Origin: Microbacterium sp. KUDC0406
GTDB taxonomy: Bacteria; Actinomycetota; Actinomycetes; Actinomycetales; Microbacteriaceae
NCBI RefSeq assembly: GCF_021582875.1
Contig: NZ_CP091138.1
Coordinates: forward strand, 2,542,001 to 2,606,000
Reading direction: 5' to 3'
DNA: 64,000 bases
Made by a program: the position numbers and the translations under genes. Every line of letters begins with the position of its first letter. Position 1 is the first letter of the stretch. Of the stretch, positions 53,884-62,899 are shown piece after piece. A model generated the notes under the pieces. It was given only the letters and a program-made list of their open reading frames with translations. It was not told the origin of the DNA and did not search any database.

Positions 53884-54144
53884 TCACGCGGCCGCGGGGC
53901 AGTCCGTGCACGGCACCTCTCGGCCGGCGGGACTCGACCCGGCACGGGCCGTGGTGGCGCGTGCCCCGCCGGCGCTTCCCGCGCGGCGAGCGGCGAGGGC
54001 CGCGCGCATCCGACGGATCAGCCCGTCCCGACGCTCCGGCAGTCCGAGACGCTCGCGCAGCGCCCTGGCGCGCTCGGCCCGGCGCGTGGCCTGTTCGAGC
54101 TCGATCTCGGTGATGCGACCGTGGTAGAAGCTCTGCTCGTACAT
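53884..54144 (-). CDS. Small basic hypothetical protein
   Basis: An 86-residue protein with ribosome site AGGAGA before ATG 54144. Very basic, mostly helical ([34 protein letters not shown]), ending in a PCTDCP motif with two Cys. No known family. Its position just upstream of and codirectional with the LuxR-type gene suggests co-transcription. Confidence 0.55.
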   Translation of the reverse strand: MYEQSFYHGRITEIELEQATRRAERARALRERLGLPERRDGLIRRMRAALAARRAGSAGGARATTARAGSSPAGREVPCTDCPAAA

Positions 54145-54373
54145 GGGATCTCCTCTTCTGCGACATCCCTACACTCCGCTCTGAGGCGGGGGCGCTGCAT
54201 CGGGAGGAATCCCTATTCACGAGGCGATCCGCCTCAGACGACGAGCATCCGGATTCAGCAGATCCACTTCCGTTGCATAGGACTTTCACGGTAAAAGGGA
54301 ACTTGTGCGCCTGATCGGCGCATACCGTTCGCGCCGTAGCGACACCCTCGCGCGGCGCGTGAAGGGAGAAGCA

Positions 54374-57184
54374 ATGTCAGAACAATCCGCCCGCACACGA
54401 AGGCGTGTAGCGGCGACCACTTCGGCGTTCGCGCTCGCGGTCGCCGGCGTCACGGCCTTCGGCGCCGTTCCGGCCAGTGGCGCTCCGTCCGACGACACGA
54501 CCTCACCCCCGTCTGCCACGATCGGCGCAGACGAGTACTACATGAACTACGCCGCCCCGAACGTCGAGAGCGCTTTCGGCGAGTCCGACGACTCCCCCAT
54601 CGCGACCGCGCAGGGCCGCACGAAGAACTATCCGGGAGGCAAGGCGCTCGAGCGCGCGAAGGCGTACGACCACAAGTACGCCCAGGGCAACCCCAAAGCG
54701 GCCAGGCAGCTCGCCAGGGGCGAGGCCAAGGCGCACCGGTCGCACAAGAGCCCGAAGAACCTGAAGCACTCCAAGACGACGCAGCAGGCCAAGCTGCTCA
54801 CGATCCTCGTCGAGTTCGACGGCACCGAGGACTTCAGCGACCTGCAGGTGCCGACCGAGTTCGGCGCCACGACCTGCAAGCCCGGCGACGTGCAGGGCCC
54901 AGTCCTGCACAACAACATCCCGGACCCCGCGAAGCTCGCGCACAAGGACAACAACACCATGTGGGTGAAGGACTTCTCGAGTGACTTCTACAACAGGATG
55001 CTGTTCTCGAAGAAGGGCATCACCGAGCGGGTGCGCACCGACCTGCGCGGCCCCGACGGGCGTCGCGGGATCGACATCTCGGGCTACACCATGAAGAACA
55101 TGTACGAGGAGATGTCGCGCGGCGCGTACACCGTCACGGGCTCGGCCACGGCGTGGGTCAAGGTCCCGCACTCCGAGGCCTACTACGGCGCGACGGTCTG
55201 CAGCCAGGACGAATCGGGCAACTGGGTCGCCGGCCCCATGCAGGACATGCAGGGCCACCCCGACAACCCGCTCGGCCCCGGACAGCTGCCGATCGACGCC
55301 GTCGAGGCGCTCTCGGCTCAGAACCCCGACTTCCCGTGGGCGGACTACGACATCGAGGACCAGGGCGACCGTGACGGCGACGGCAACGTCAACGAGCCCG
55401 ACGGCGTGATCGACCACGTCGTGCTGGTGCACGCCGGCGAGGACAAGTCCGGCGGCGGCGGCGCGCAGGGCACCTACGCGATCTGGGCGCACTCCTCGGC
55501 CGTGGCCGGCGGTGCCTCGATCCCGGGCACGAACCTCAAGCTGTCGAACTACATCGTGCAGCCGGAGAACTCCGGGGTGGGCGTGTTCGCGCACGAGTAC
55601 GGGCACGACCTGGGTCTGCCCGACCTGTACGACACCTCGAACGCGGGCAACTCCGACATCGACTTCTGGGACCTGATGAGCTCGGGCTCGCACTCCGGCC
55701 CGATCTTCCAGTCGATGCCGACGCACATGGGCATCTGGGACAAGTGGGTGCTCGGCTGGATCGATCCCGAGGAGGTCAACCCCGGCGACCGCACCAGGAC
55801 GTACAAGGTCGGCCAGGCCTCGCGCCCCGCACGGGGCACCGAGGACGGTATCAAGGTGAACCTGCCCGACAAGGAGATCGTCCTCGCCGAGCCGCACAGC
55901 GGTTCGGAGATGTGGTACTCCAACGCCGATCAGGACTGGGCCGACGCCCGGCTGACCCGCTCCGTCGACGACGTCCCCGCTGATGCGCGGTTCTGGATGT
56001 GGAACGACTACGTCATCGAGCAGGACTGGGACTTCGGCTTCGTCGAGGTCTCGACCGACGGCGGCAGCACCTGGAGCGAGCAGAAGGTGTACGACGAGTC
56101 CGGCGCGCTGGTCTCGACGGACGACGGCTACTCCGACCCGAACGGCCGGATGGCGGACTTCGGCGGCAAGAAGTACGGCCTGACCGGGTCCACCGACGGC
56201 TGGCGTCACGACTACGTCGACCTGTCGGCGTACGCCGGTCAGGACATCCAGCTGCGTCTGCGTCAGGCGACCGACGCGGCGTTCCAGGAGCGCGGCTGGT
56301 TCTCGGACGACTTCTCTCTCACCAGCGGCACCGAGACGGTCTGGAGCGACGACGTGGAGTCCGGCGACAACGGCTGGACCGCGACGGACGCGAGCTTCAC
56401 CGACACCTCGGGTCTCGGCTGGGCCCGCGACAGCGGCACGCAGATCAAGGCGCAGTACTACCTGGTCGAGTGGCGCAACCTCGACGGCTTCGACGAGGGC
56501 CTGAAGTACGGCTACACCACGGTGTACAGCGACGGGGCCTGGAAGGTCGAGAAGGTGCCCTACAACGCGCCCGGCGCGCTGGTCTGGTACCGCGACGCGG
56601 TCTACGGCAATGCCAACCAGGTCGCCGCCAACCTGGCGAACCTGCCGAGCTACGGGGCGAAGGGCGGTCTGCTCCTGGTGGACAGTCACTTCGACCCGCT
56701 GCGTCGCACCGGCGCCGAGGCCGCGCTCGATCCGTCCCTGCAGAAGAACATCTCCAGCCGTGCGCAGTCGTCGAACGCCGCGTTCGGTCTGCAGCCGACG
56801 TACCGGTTCAAGGACTGCCTCGTCGACGCGTCGTACAAGGAGGCCTGCACGGTGATCGCTCCGCAGCGGCCGGTGCGGACGTTCACCGATGACAAGGGCT
56901 GGGTCGCCGGCATCGAGGTGCGTCCCGACGGACTGTACAACCGCCTGCGCGACGCGTCGGTGGTCGTGCCCTCGGTCGACGGTGCGCCGTACACCACGCG
57001 CGTCGTCAACCCCGACGGCACCCCGGCGAAGGACTACTACGGTCTCGACCTCGGGTTCACCGTGCTCGGCACCGGCAACCCCGCCGACGCCGGCGTGGGC
57101 TACGGCACCGTCATCTCGGTGAAGAAGTCGATGCAGCACAACACGGCAGCGCTCATCACGGTCAAGCCGCCGAAGAAGGGCTGA
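54374..57184 (+). CDS. Secreted immune inhibitor A-like M6 metalloprotease
   Basis: A 936-residue secreted zinc protease of family M6. Signal peptide to about residue 38 (ending VPASGAPS), then a pro-region with a Lys-rich stretch. The catalytic motif is FAHEYGHDLGLPDLYD (HExxHxxGLPD) near residue 415, preceded by a calcium-binding-like DRDGDGNVNEPDGV. C-terminal beta domains follow, with MADFGGKKYGLTG and WSDDVESGDNGW. Homologues are extracellular proteases of Bacillus and actinobacteria. A strong hairpin follows the stop. Confidence 0.92.
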   Translation: MSEQSARTRRRVAATTSAFALAVAGVTAFGAVPASGAPSDDTTSPPSATIGADEYYMNYAAPNVESAFGESDDSPIATAQGRTKNYPGGKALERAKAYDHKYAQGNPKAARQLARGEAKAHRSHKSPKNLKHSKTTQQAKLLTILVEFDGTEDFSDLQVPTEFGATTCKPGDVQGPVLHNNIPDPAKLAHKDNNTMWVKDFSSDFYNRMLFSKKGITERVRTDLRGPDGRRGIDISGYTMKNMYEEMSRGAYTVTGSATAWVKVPHSEAYYGATVCSQDESGNWVAGPMQDMQGHPDNPLGPGQLPIDAVEALSAQNPDFPWADYDIEDQGDRDGDGNVNEPDGVIDHVVLVHAGEDKSGGGGAQGTYAIWAHSSAVAGGASIPGTNLKLSNYIVQPENSGVGVFAHEYGHDLGLPDLYDTSNAGNSDIDFWDLMSSGSHSGPIFQSMPTHMGIWDKWVLGWIDPEEVNPGDRTRTYKVGQASRPARGTEDGIKVNLPDKEIVLAEPHSGSEMWYSNADQDWADARLTRSVDDVPADARFWMWNDYVIEQDWDFGFVEVSTDGGSTWSEQKVYDESGALVSTDDGYSDPNGRMADFGGKKYGLTGSTDGWRHDYVDLSAYAGQDIQLRLRQATDAAFQERGWFSDDFSLTSGTETVWSDDVESGDNGWTATDASFTDTSGLGWARDSGTQIKAQYYLVEWRNLDGFDEGLKYGYTTVYSDGAWKVEKVPYNAPGALVWYRDAVYGNANQVAANLANLPSYGAKGGLLLVDSHFDPLRRTGAEAALDPSLQKNISSRAQSSNAAFGLQPTYRFKDCLVDASYKEACTVIAPQRPVRTFTDDKGWVAGIEVRPDGLYNRLRDASVVVPSVDGAPYTTRVVNPDGTPAKDYYGLDLGFTVLGTGNPADAGVGYGTVISVKKSMQHNTAALITVKPPKKG

Positions 57185-57198
57185 TCCCCTCCTGATGC

Positions 57199-57230
57199 GA
57201 CGGCCCCTCGACGCGAGTCGGGGGGCCGTC
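57199..57230. terminator. Rho-independent-like terminator between convergent genes
   Basis: Stem GACGGCCCC (57199-57207) pairs with GGGGCCGTC (57222-57230), extended inside by CGAC/GTCG around a GCGA loop. It lies 15 bases after the M6 protease stop and before the stop of the convergent carboxypeptidase gene, so it may serve both. Confidence 0.75.
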
Positions 57231-57241
57231 GTCCGTCAGCG

Positions 57242-57853
57242 TCACTGCAGCCGCGGATCGTAGGTCGGGTCGGGGTACGCCGCCGGGCATCCCTTCCGAG
57301 GAGCCGATGCCCGGTACTCGAAATGCCAGCGCTCGTTGGCGTAGGTCTGGCACAGTCCGAACTCGCGGCCGTGGTCGCCGAGCCAGATCGCGGCGTCCAG
57401 GTCTCCGACGTCCACCGCCTCGCCGTGCACGTGCGACGACTTGTCGGCCGGCGCGACCCATCTCGCCGCCGCCTCGCGCGATCCGTAGGTCGAGATCGCG
57501 TCGGACAGCAGCTGCTCCTGACGCTCCGGCGTGCGCCATCCGCTGTTCACGACCATCTCGACACCGTCCAGCTGCGCGGCCGTGGCCGCCTCGCGCAGCG
57601 CCCCGCGCAGCTCGGGATCGAGCCTCGCCACCGTCGGATTCGTGTCGTCGAACGGCGACGCGGGGCCGTCGACGACCTCTGACGTGGCGGATGCCGCGGA
57701 TGCCGGTTCCCCACCCGGCGTCCCGGCATCCGGCGCCGCCGTGTTCGTCTGCACGATGACGCCCGTCGCGATCATGACGAGGCCCAGCAGGGCGAGGACG
57801 AGAGCGGCCACGAGGGCGAACGGGGCACGAGGGCGCTGCGCGAGAGTACTCAT
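57242..57853 (-). CDS. M15-family D-alanyl-D-alanine carboxypeptidase (VanY-like)
   Basis: A 203-residue membrane-anchored peptidase: ATG 57853, one N-terminal helix (FALVAALVLALLGLVMIATG), a linker, then the VanY domain with VVNSGWRTPERQEQLL, the zinc motif SSHVHGEAVDV (His-x6-Asp) and ANERWHFEY with the third His. It trims D-Ala from peptidoglycan stems outside the cell. It is divergent from a two-component system, whose response regulator starts about 90 bases away, so they could be functionally linked. Confidence 0.88.
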   Translation of the reverse strand: MSTLAQRPRAPFALVAALVLALLGLVMIATGVIVQTNTAAPDAGTPGGEPASAASATSEVVDGPASPFDDTNPTVARLDPELRGALREAATAAQLDGVEMVVNSGWRTPERQEQLLSDAISTYGSREAAARWVAPADKSSHVHGEAVDVGDLDAAIWLGDHGREFGLCQTYANERWHFEYRASAPRKGCPAAYPDPTYDPRLQ

Positions 57854-57940
57854 GCCCTCCACGCTCGCAATCCGGATGTTGCCGCCCCGTATGCGCGGGA
57901 GCATACGTTTTCTGAACATCCCGGCTCGTAGACTGCGAGC

Positions 57941-58606
57941 GTGCGGGTGCTGATCCTGGAGGACGAGGCGCTTCTCGCCGAGGCCATCCGTGACGGCCTG
58001 CGGCTGGAGGCGATGGCCGCCGACATCGCCCCCGACGGGAACGCCGCCCTCGAGCTGCTCTCGTACAACTTCTACGACGTCGCCGTGCTGGACAGGGATG
58101 TGCCGGGGCCGACCGGCGACGAGGTCGCGCAGTCGATCGTGGCATCCGGCTCGGGAACGCCGATCCTCATGCTGACCGCGGCCGACCGGATCGATGACAA
58201 GCAGACCGGGTTCGAGCTGGGCGCCGACGACTACCTGACCAAGCCGTTCGCGCTGCGCGAGCTCGTGCTGCGGCTGCGGGCGCTCGCCCGCCGCTCGGCG
58301 CACGCCGCCCCGCCGGTGCGGGAACTGGCGGGACTGCGCATCGATCCGTTCCGGCGCGAGGTCTTCCGCGACGGCCGGTACGTGCCGCTGACCCGCAAGC
58401 AGTTCGCGGTGCTCGAGGTGCTGGTCGCCGCCGACGGCGGCGTGGTCAGCGCCGAGGAGCTGCTCGAGCGGGCCTGGGACGAGAACGCCGACCCGTTCAC
58501 CAACGCGGTGCGCATCACCATGTCTGGCCTGCGCAAGCGGCTCGGCGACCCCTGGGTGATCGTGACGGTGCCCGGTGTCGGATACCGGATCGACGATGGC
58601 GCGTAG
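57941..58606 (+). CDS. OmpR-family response regulator
   Basis: A 221-residue regulator from GTG 57941. Receiver domain with acidic pocket EDE near residues 7-9, the phosphoacceptor Asp in YDVAVLDRDVPG, Thr in MLTAADR and Lys in LTKPFALREL. The C-terminal winged helix (VPLTRKQFAVLEVLVAADGGVVSAEELLERAWDE) is of the OmpR type. It overlaps the histidine kinase gene by 11 bases. The neighbouring VanY-like gene is a plausible target. Confidence 0.93.
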   Translation: MRVLILEDEALLAEAIRDGLRLEAMAADIAPDGNAALELLSYNFYDVAVLDRDVPGPTGDEVAQSIVASGSGTPILMLTAADRIDDKQTGFELGADDYLTKPFALRELVLRLRALARRSAHAAPPVRELAGLRIDPFRREVFRDGRYVPLTRKQFAVLEVLVAADGGVVSAEELLERAWDENADPFTNAVRITMSGLRKRLGDPWVIVTVPGVGYRIDDGA

Positions 58607-59711
58607 CCGCGGGATGTCGGTGCGAGCGCGGCTCGCGCTGAGCTACGCCGGGGTCATCGTGCTCACCGGCGCGGCGCTGCTGACCGTGGTGTGGGCGTTC
58701 CTGCTGCGGTATGTGCCCAGCGGGTCGGGGTGGATGCAGGGCGCGGACGGCACGGTCCGGGTCGTGCCCTCGCAGGGCGATCTGGTGCGCGCGTTCACCC
58801 CTCCCACGGTGGCGATGTTCGCACTGCTGGTCGTCTGTGGCCTGGTGGGCGGCTGGTTCCTGGCCGGACGGATGTTGCGCCCGCTCGGCCGGCTGCACGA
58901 GGCCGCGGGGCTCGCTGCCTCGGGTTCGCTGTCGCATCGCGTCTCGCTGCCCGGGCGCGGGGACGAGTTCACCGACCTCGCCGACGCCTTCGACCGGATG
59001 CTGGCCGAGCTGGAGCGCCACGTCGGGGAACAGCAGCGCTTCGCGGCGAACGCCTCGCATGAGCTGCGCACGCCACTGGCGATCACGCGGACGATGCTCG
59101 AGGTGGCCGCCGCCGATCCCTCGATCGACCGTGAAGAGCTGATCGCGCGACTGACCGCGGTGAACACCCGCGCGATCGGGCTGACCGAATCGCTGCTGCT
59201 GCTGTCGCGCGCCGACCGGGCCGTGCGCGAGAGCACGCCGGTCGATCTCGCACTGCTCGCCGAGGACGCGATCGAGACCCTGGCGCCGCTGGCCGCGAGC
59301 CGGGGCGTCGTGTTCGACACCGAGCTGTCGTCGGCGGTGACCGCCGGCTCGCCGACGCTGCTGCAGCAGCTCGCGACGAACCTCGTGCACAACGCGATCG
59401 TGCACAATCTGCCCTCCGGCGGAGGCGTCGCCGTGCGCACTTCCTCGGAGGCCGAGGCGGTCGTGCTGGTCGTCGGCAACAACGGCGCGGAGCTGTCGGA
59501 GCAGGAGGTCGCTCACCTGACCGAGCCGTTCCAGCACGGTGCCCGCACGACGGAGCACGGCGAGGGCGTCGGCCTCGGGCTGGCGATCGCGGCATCCATC
59601 GTCCGCGCGCACGACGGAACCCTTTCCCTCGCCCCTCTCGCGGGCGGCGGTCTGGTCGCGACGGTGCGCCTGCCCGCGGCCCCCGCCCGCGAGAAACCAC
59701 CTGCGGCCTGA
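58596..59711 (+). CDS. Sensor histidine kinase
   Basis: A 371-residue membrane kinase from ATG 58596. Two helices flank a short extracellular loop of about 40 residues (ARLALSYAGVIVLTGAALLTV; MFALLVVCGLVGGWFLAG). HAMP-like region, H-box FAANASHELRTPLAITRTML with the phospho-His, N-box VHNAIVHNLPSGGG, and G-box GEGVGLGLAIAASIVRAH. The last six codons and stop lie within a family C repeat. It pairs with the overlapping response regulator. Confidence 0.93.
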   Translation: MARSRGMSVRARLALSYAGVIVLTGAALLTVVWAFLLRYVPSGSGWMQGADGTVRVVPSQGDLVRAFTPPTVAMFALLVVCGLVGGWFLAGRMLRPLGRLHEAAGLAASGSLSHRVSLPGRGDEFTDLADAFDRMLAELERHVGEQQRFAANASHELRTPLAITRTMLEVAAADPSIDREELIARLTAVNTRAIGLTESLLLLSRADRAVRESTPVDLALLAEDAIETLAPLAASRGVVFDTELSSAVTAGSPTLLQQLATNLVHNAIVHNLPSGGGVAVRTSSEAEAVVLVVGNNGAELSEQEVAHLTEPFQHGARTTEHGEGVGLGLAIAASIVRAHDGTLSLAPLAGGGLVATVRLPAAPAREKPPAA

Positions 59712-59760
59712 GAAACCATGCGCCACGTGGTTTCTCACGCGGGAGGTGGTTTCTCGCGAG
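59689..59760. repeat. Family C palindromic repeat, copy 1
   Basis: Nested palindrome: GAGAAACCACCT and GAGAAACCATGCGCCAC on the left mirrored by GTGGTTTCTC and AGGTGGTTTCTC on the right. It includes the C-terminal codons and TGA of the kinase gene. Copies 2 and 3 lie at 60459-60523 and 61589-61654. Confidence 0.8.
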
Positions 59761-59778
59761 AGTCCGTAGGCTGACGGG

Positions 59779-60447
59779 ATGACGGATGCCACGGTCGACA
59801 GCGTGCTCGCGGAGCTCGCGGCCCTCGAAGACCCGAAGGCGCGCGCGGTCAACGAGAGGCACGGCGACGACCACGGCGTGAACCTCACGAAGCTGCGAGC
59901 GGTGGCGAAGTCGGCGGGCACATCGCCGCAGCTGTCCCGCGACCTGTGGACGACCGGCGACACCGCCGCGCGCCTGGTCGCGCTGCTGATCGTGAAGCCG
60001 AAGGAGTTCCCGGCCGACGACCTCGATCGCATGATGCGCGAGGCGAACGGTCCCAAGGTCTCCGACTGGCTTGTCAACTACATCGTCAAGAAGTCTCCCC
60101 TGGCCGAGGAGATGCGGCTGCGCTGGTTCGATGACGCCGACCCGGATGTCGCGGCATCCGCCTGGTCGCTCACCACGACGCGGGTGATGAAGGATCGCGA
60201 CGGGCTCGACCTCGACGCCCTGCTCGATCAGATCGAGCACGAGATGAAGGATGCTCCGGAGCGCCTGCAATGGGCGATGAACGAGACTCTCGCCAACATC
60301 GGCATCTACGATCCGTCGCGTCGCGAGCGCGCCGTCGAGATCGGTGAGCGCCTGCAGGTGCTGGCCGACTACCCCACGGCTCCGGGCTGCACGAGCCCGT
60401 TCGCGCCGAGCTGGATCGCCGAGATCGTCCGTCGCCGCGAAAGCTGA
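59779..60447 (+). CDS. DNA alkylation repair protein (AlkD-like HEAT repeats)
   Basis: A 222-residue protein of the DNA_alkylation family, built from helical HEAT-like repeats: AVNERHGDDHGVNLTKLRAVAKSAG, LWTTGDTAARLVALLI, WLVNYIVKKSPLAEEM and RLQWAMNETLANIGIYDP. AlkD-type enzymes excise positively charged alkylated bases. Key residues for catalysis cannot be assigned with confidence. Flanked on both sides by copies of the family C repeat. Confidence 0.82.
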   Translation: MTDATVDSVLAELAALEDPKARAVNERHGDDHGVNLTKLRAVAKSAGTSPQLSRDLWTTGDTAARLVALLIVKPKEFPADDLDRMMREANGPKVSDWLVNYIVKKSPLAEEMRLRWFDDADPDVAASAWSLTTTRVMKDRDGLDLDALLDQIEHEMKDAPERLQWAMNETLANIGIYDPSRRERAVEIGERLQVLADYPTAPGCTSPFAPSWIAEIVRRRES

Positions 60448-60458
60448 GTCCGCCCGCA

Positions 60459-60523
60459 ATAAACCAGTTCCCGCGCGAGACACCATGTGGCGCATGGTTT
60501 CTCGCGCAGCAAGTGGTTTCTCG
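60459..60523. repeat. Family C palindromic repeat, copy 2
   Basis: Begins ATAAACCAGTTC and ends AAGTGGTTTCTCGC around GACACCATGTGGCGCATGG. It lies between the convergent AlkD-like and AbiEi-like genes. Confidence 0.75.
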
Positions 60524-60530
60524 CCGCCGC

Positions 60531-61496
60531 TCACCGTGTGCGACGCGTGAGAGTCGCCAGAAAGGCAACGTCGCGTGGGCGAACGGAGCGGATGCCGGCG
60601 GCGCGCAGCGCCCGCGCGAGGGGATCCACCCGCCAGGCATCCGACAGATCCCAGCGCGCGAACGGATGCCCGTTCCTGCGCAGCCGGTCCTCGCGGCGCT
60701 TCTCGTCCGCCAGTCGCCGCACGGCGGCATCCGGGTCATCCAGCGCGTACTTCTGCCATCCGTCCGACTCGCCGATCGCGCGAGTCTGAGCGAAGTGGAA
60801 ATCGACGCGGTCGAGGCAGTCCTCGTACCGGAACTCCCGCTGCAGTTCCGGCTGGGGGAAACCCGCCCCTTCGATCACCGCACGGCTCACGCTCTCGCCC
60901 GGGGATTCCGCGGCACCGTCCACATGGTCCCAGAGCCAGCGCAGTCGCGCGCGGCCCCGCTTCGTGCTCTGGCCTGAGGAACGATCGCGTAAGTCGGCGA
61001 GCGATGCGGTTCCGCCCTGCGCCGGGGAGACCGCCGAGTCCGCGACGGCCAGCGCAGGCGCCGGCTGGAGAACGCGTCCGAGATCGACGACGGTGTCGAC
61101 GAGCGCCGTCACGAGGATGCCGTCGACTTCGTCGACGTCGCGCGGATCATCCCAGGTGTGGACCGCGACATCGCCGAACCGGCGGGACGCTGTGCGTCCC
61201 GGGTCGTACACGTGGATGTCGCGGGGCGCTCCGAACAGCGGCAGCCCGTGAACCACGGCCGCGGACTCCAGACAGAGGACGGCGGAGGGATGCCGCAGCA
61301 CGAACGCATGCACACGCACGGCGTAGCGCTCCCAAGGCTTGAGCGCGAGGTACGCGGCGCGGTCGACGTAGATCCCCTTGCGCAGGCGGGCGTGCGTCGA
61401 CGGGTCGAGACGGATGCCGAGACGCCGCGCCTCCGCCGCCTGGATGAGCGGGAGCGGGGAAGCGGTCACGGCGCGTGCGGAGAGCAGAAGCGACAT
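60531..61496 (-). CDS. AbiEi-like N-terminal domain with endonuclease-like C-terminus
   Basis: A 321-residue protein from ATG 61496. N-terminal half: LDPSTHARLRKGIYVDRAAY, then AVLCLESAAVVHGLPLFGAP, like AbiEi-type antitoxin/transcription-repressor domains common in actinobacteria. C-terminal half: YEDCLDRVDFHFAQTRAIGESDGWQKY has the spacing Asp...Glu-x-Asp-Gly-x-x-Lys of PD-(D/E)xK/DUF559-like endonucleases. No toxin gene is adjacent. These proteins are frequent, poorly characterised singletons in Microbacterium. Confidence 0.7.
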   Translation of the reverse strand: MSLLLSARAVTASPLPLIQAAEARRLGIRLDPSTHARLRKGIYVDRAAYLALKPWERYAVRVHAFVLRHPSAVLCLESAAVVHGLPLFGAPRDIHVYDPGRTASRRFGDVAVHTWDDPRDVDEVDGILVTALVDTVVDLGRVLQPAPALAVADSAVSPAQGGTASLADLRDRSSGQSTKRGRARLRWLWDHVDGAAESPGESVSRAVIEGAGFPQPELQREFRYEDCLDRVDFHFAQTRAIGESDGWQKYALDDPDAAVRRLADEKRREDRLRRNGHPFARWDLSDAWRVDPLARALRAAGIRSVRPRDVAFLATLTRRTR

Positions 61497-61588
61497 CCGC
61501 CCATACTGACCGCTCTGCGGCCTCCGTGCCGCTCGCCGAACAACTTCCGCCCCGTTCCGCACTTGTGGAGGACGAGTAGGAGCCCGCG

Positions 61589-61654
61589 ATAAACCACCTC
61601 CTGCTCGAGAAACCACGTGGCGCATGGTTTCTCGAGCGGGAAGTGGTTTCTCGG
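61589..61654. repeat. Family C palindromic repeat, copy 3
   Basis: ATAAACCACCTC, then GAGAAACCACGTGGCGCATG, then AAGTGGTTTCTCGG. It lies upstream of the AbiEi-like gene and downstream of the next membrane-protein gene. Confidence 0.75.
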
Positions 61655-61672
61655 AGACGGGTCGGGTCCGCG

Positions 61673-62737
61673 TCAGAGGCCCCGCAGCGGGGAACGCACC
61701 TCGGACGGGCGAGACACGTCGGGGACCAGGATCGCGAGCAGGCGCACGAGCGTGGACATCCAGAGCAGCGCCAGCCCGACCACGATCGCCTCGAGCGCCG
61801 TCGCCGAGAACAGCCGCACGGCGAACGAGAGCACGACCGCGAGGATCACCACGGCGATGACCGCGACGGTCGTCGCGCGCAGGGTGCGTGAGACCTCCCG
61901 GGGCAGCGCCGTGGCCGTCACCGCGGCGGCGGCCACGAACAGCACGAGCGCGGCGGTCGCGGCGACGAGGTGCGCGGTGGGCACGCTCGTGATCGGCAGC
62001 AGCCCGACCGCGGCGAGCGCGGCACCCGCCAGGGCCCAGGCGACCACGACGACCGCGATCCGCCGCAGGGCCCCGTCGCCCAGCAGCCTGTGCAGGTCGC
62101 GGCCGACGTACGAGCCGACGGTCGCGATCAGCAGCCCCGCGATCACCAGCGTGCCGTTGAACGCCCAGGCGCCGGCGCCGCCGCCCAGCTGAGAGAAGTT
62201 CTTCTCCCACCAGCGCGGGTCGACGGCGGTGATCATCGCGAACATCGTGCCGATGATGAGGAAGCCGAACAGCAGAGCCGCGAGGTCGCCCGTGCGCAGA
62301 TCGACCCCGGCCGCGAACGCCAGTCGTCCGCCCACGGCAGACGCGACACCCGTGAAGACGCCACCCGCGAGCGGCACGAGCGAGATCCCCTGCAGGCCGT
62401 TGGCGAAGACCTCGGCGGCCAGCAGCGTGCCGAGCGCGGTCACCCCGCCGAACGCGATCGTGACGGCGATCGACGACACGTCCGACACGACGGTCTGCCA
62501 GCGCGGCATCCCAGATGTCTCGCCGCGCCGGTGCATCAGCGTGCTGACGACGAAGGCCGCGGCGGCGATCGCGCCGGCGACCAGCGCGGCGGGCATCATG
62601 ATCGATCCGGGTCCCGCCAGCGGCCGCGGTGGCCCGATCAGCAGCAGGGTGCCGAGGGCGACGCCGAGCACGAAGCACGCCGCCGTGGCCCACAGACCGC
62701 GGTCCTGCTCCCGCAGAGCCCGCTCCGTGTCGTCCAT
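61673..62737 (-). CDS. Polytopic membrane protein of unknown function
   Basis: A 354-residue protein from ATG 62737 with around ten hydrophobic helices, for example ATAACFVLGVALGTLLLIG, ALVAGAIAAAAFVVSTLM, VAVIAVVILAVVLSFAV. A short cytoplasmic N-terminus (MDDTERALREQDRGLW). No recognised catalytic motif or family. It stands alone between family C copy 3 and the large secreted protein gene. Confidence 0.65.
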   Translation of the reverse strand: MDDTERALREQDRGLWATAACFVLGVALGTLLLIGPPRPLAGPGSIMMPAALVAGAIAAAAFVVSTLMHRRGETSGMPRWQTVVSDVSSIAVTIAFGGVTALGTLLAAEVFANGLQGISLVPLAGGVFTGVASAVGGRLAFAAGVDLRTGDLAALLFGFLIIGTMFAMITAVDPRWWEKNFSQLGGGAGAWAFNGTLVIAGLLIATVGSYVGRDLHRLLGDGALRRIAVVVVAWALAGAALAAVGLLPITSVPTAHLVAATAALVLFVAAAAVTATALPREVSRTLRATTVAVIAVVILAVVLSFAVRLFSATALEAIVVGLALLWMSTLVRLLAILVPDVSRPSEVRSPLRGL

Positions 62738-62899
62738 GCCCCCATGGAACCACTCGGCAGCGACATCCCGCCGTCCGCCGCTCCGGCTCCGGCCGCTCCG
62801 ATCGGCCCGGCGATCGACGCGAACCGCACGCTCAGGTCGCAGAATCCGTCGCCACGACACGACTCCCGGCGACAGGAACTGCGACCTGAACAGAGACGC

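Noticed and set aside
57941-59711. Naming the two-component pair vanR/vanS
   Set aside because: Only generic OmpR/HK features are visible and no vanHAX genes are present.
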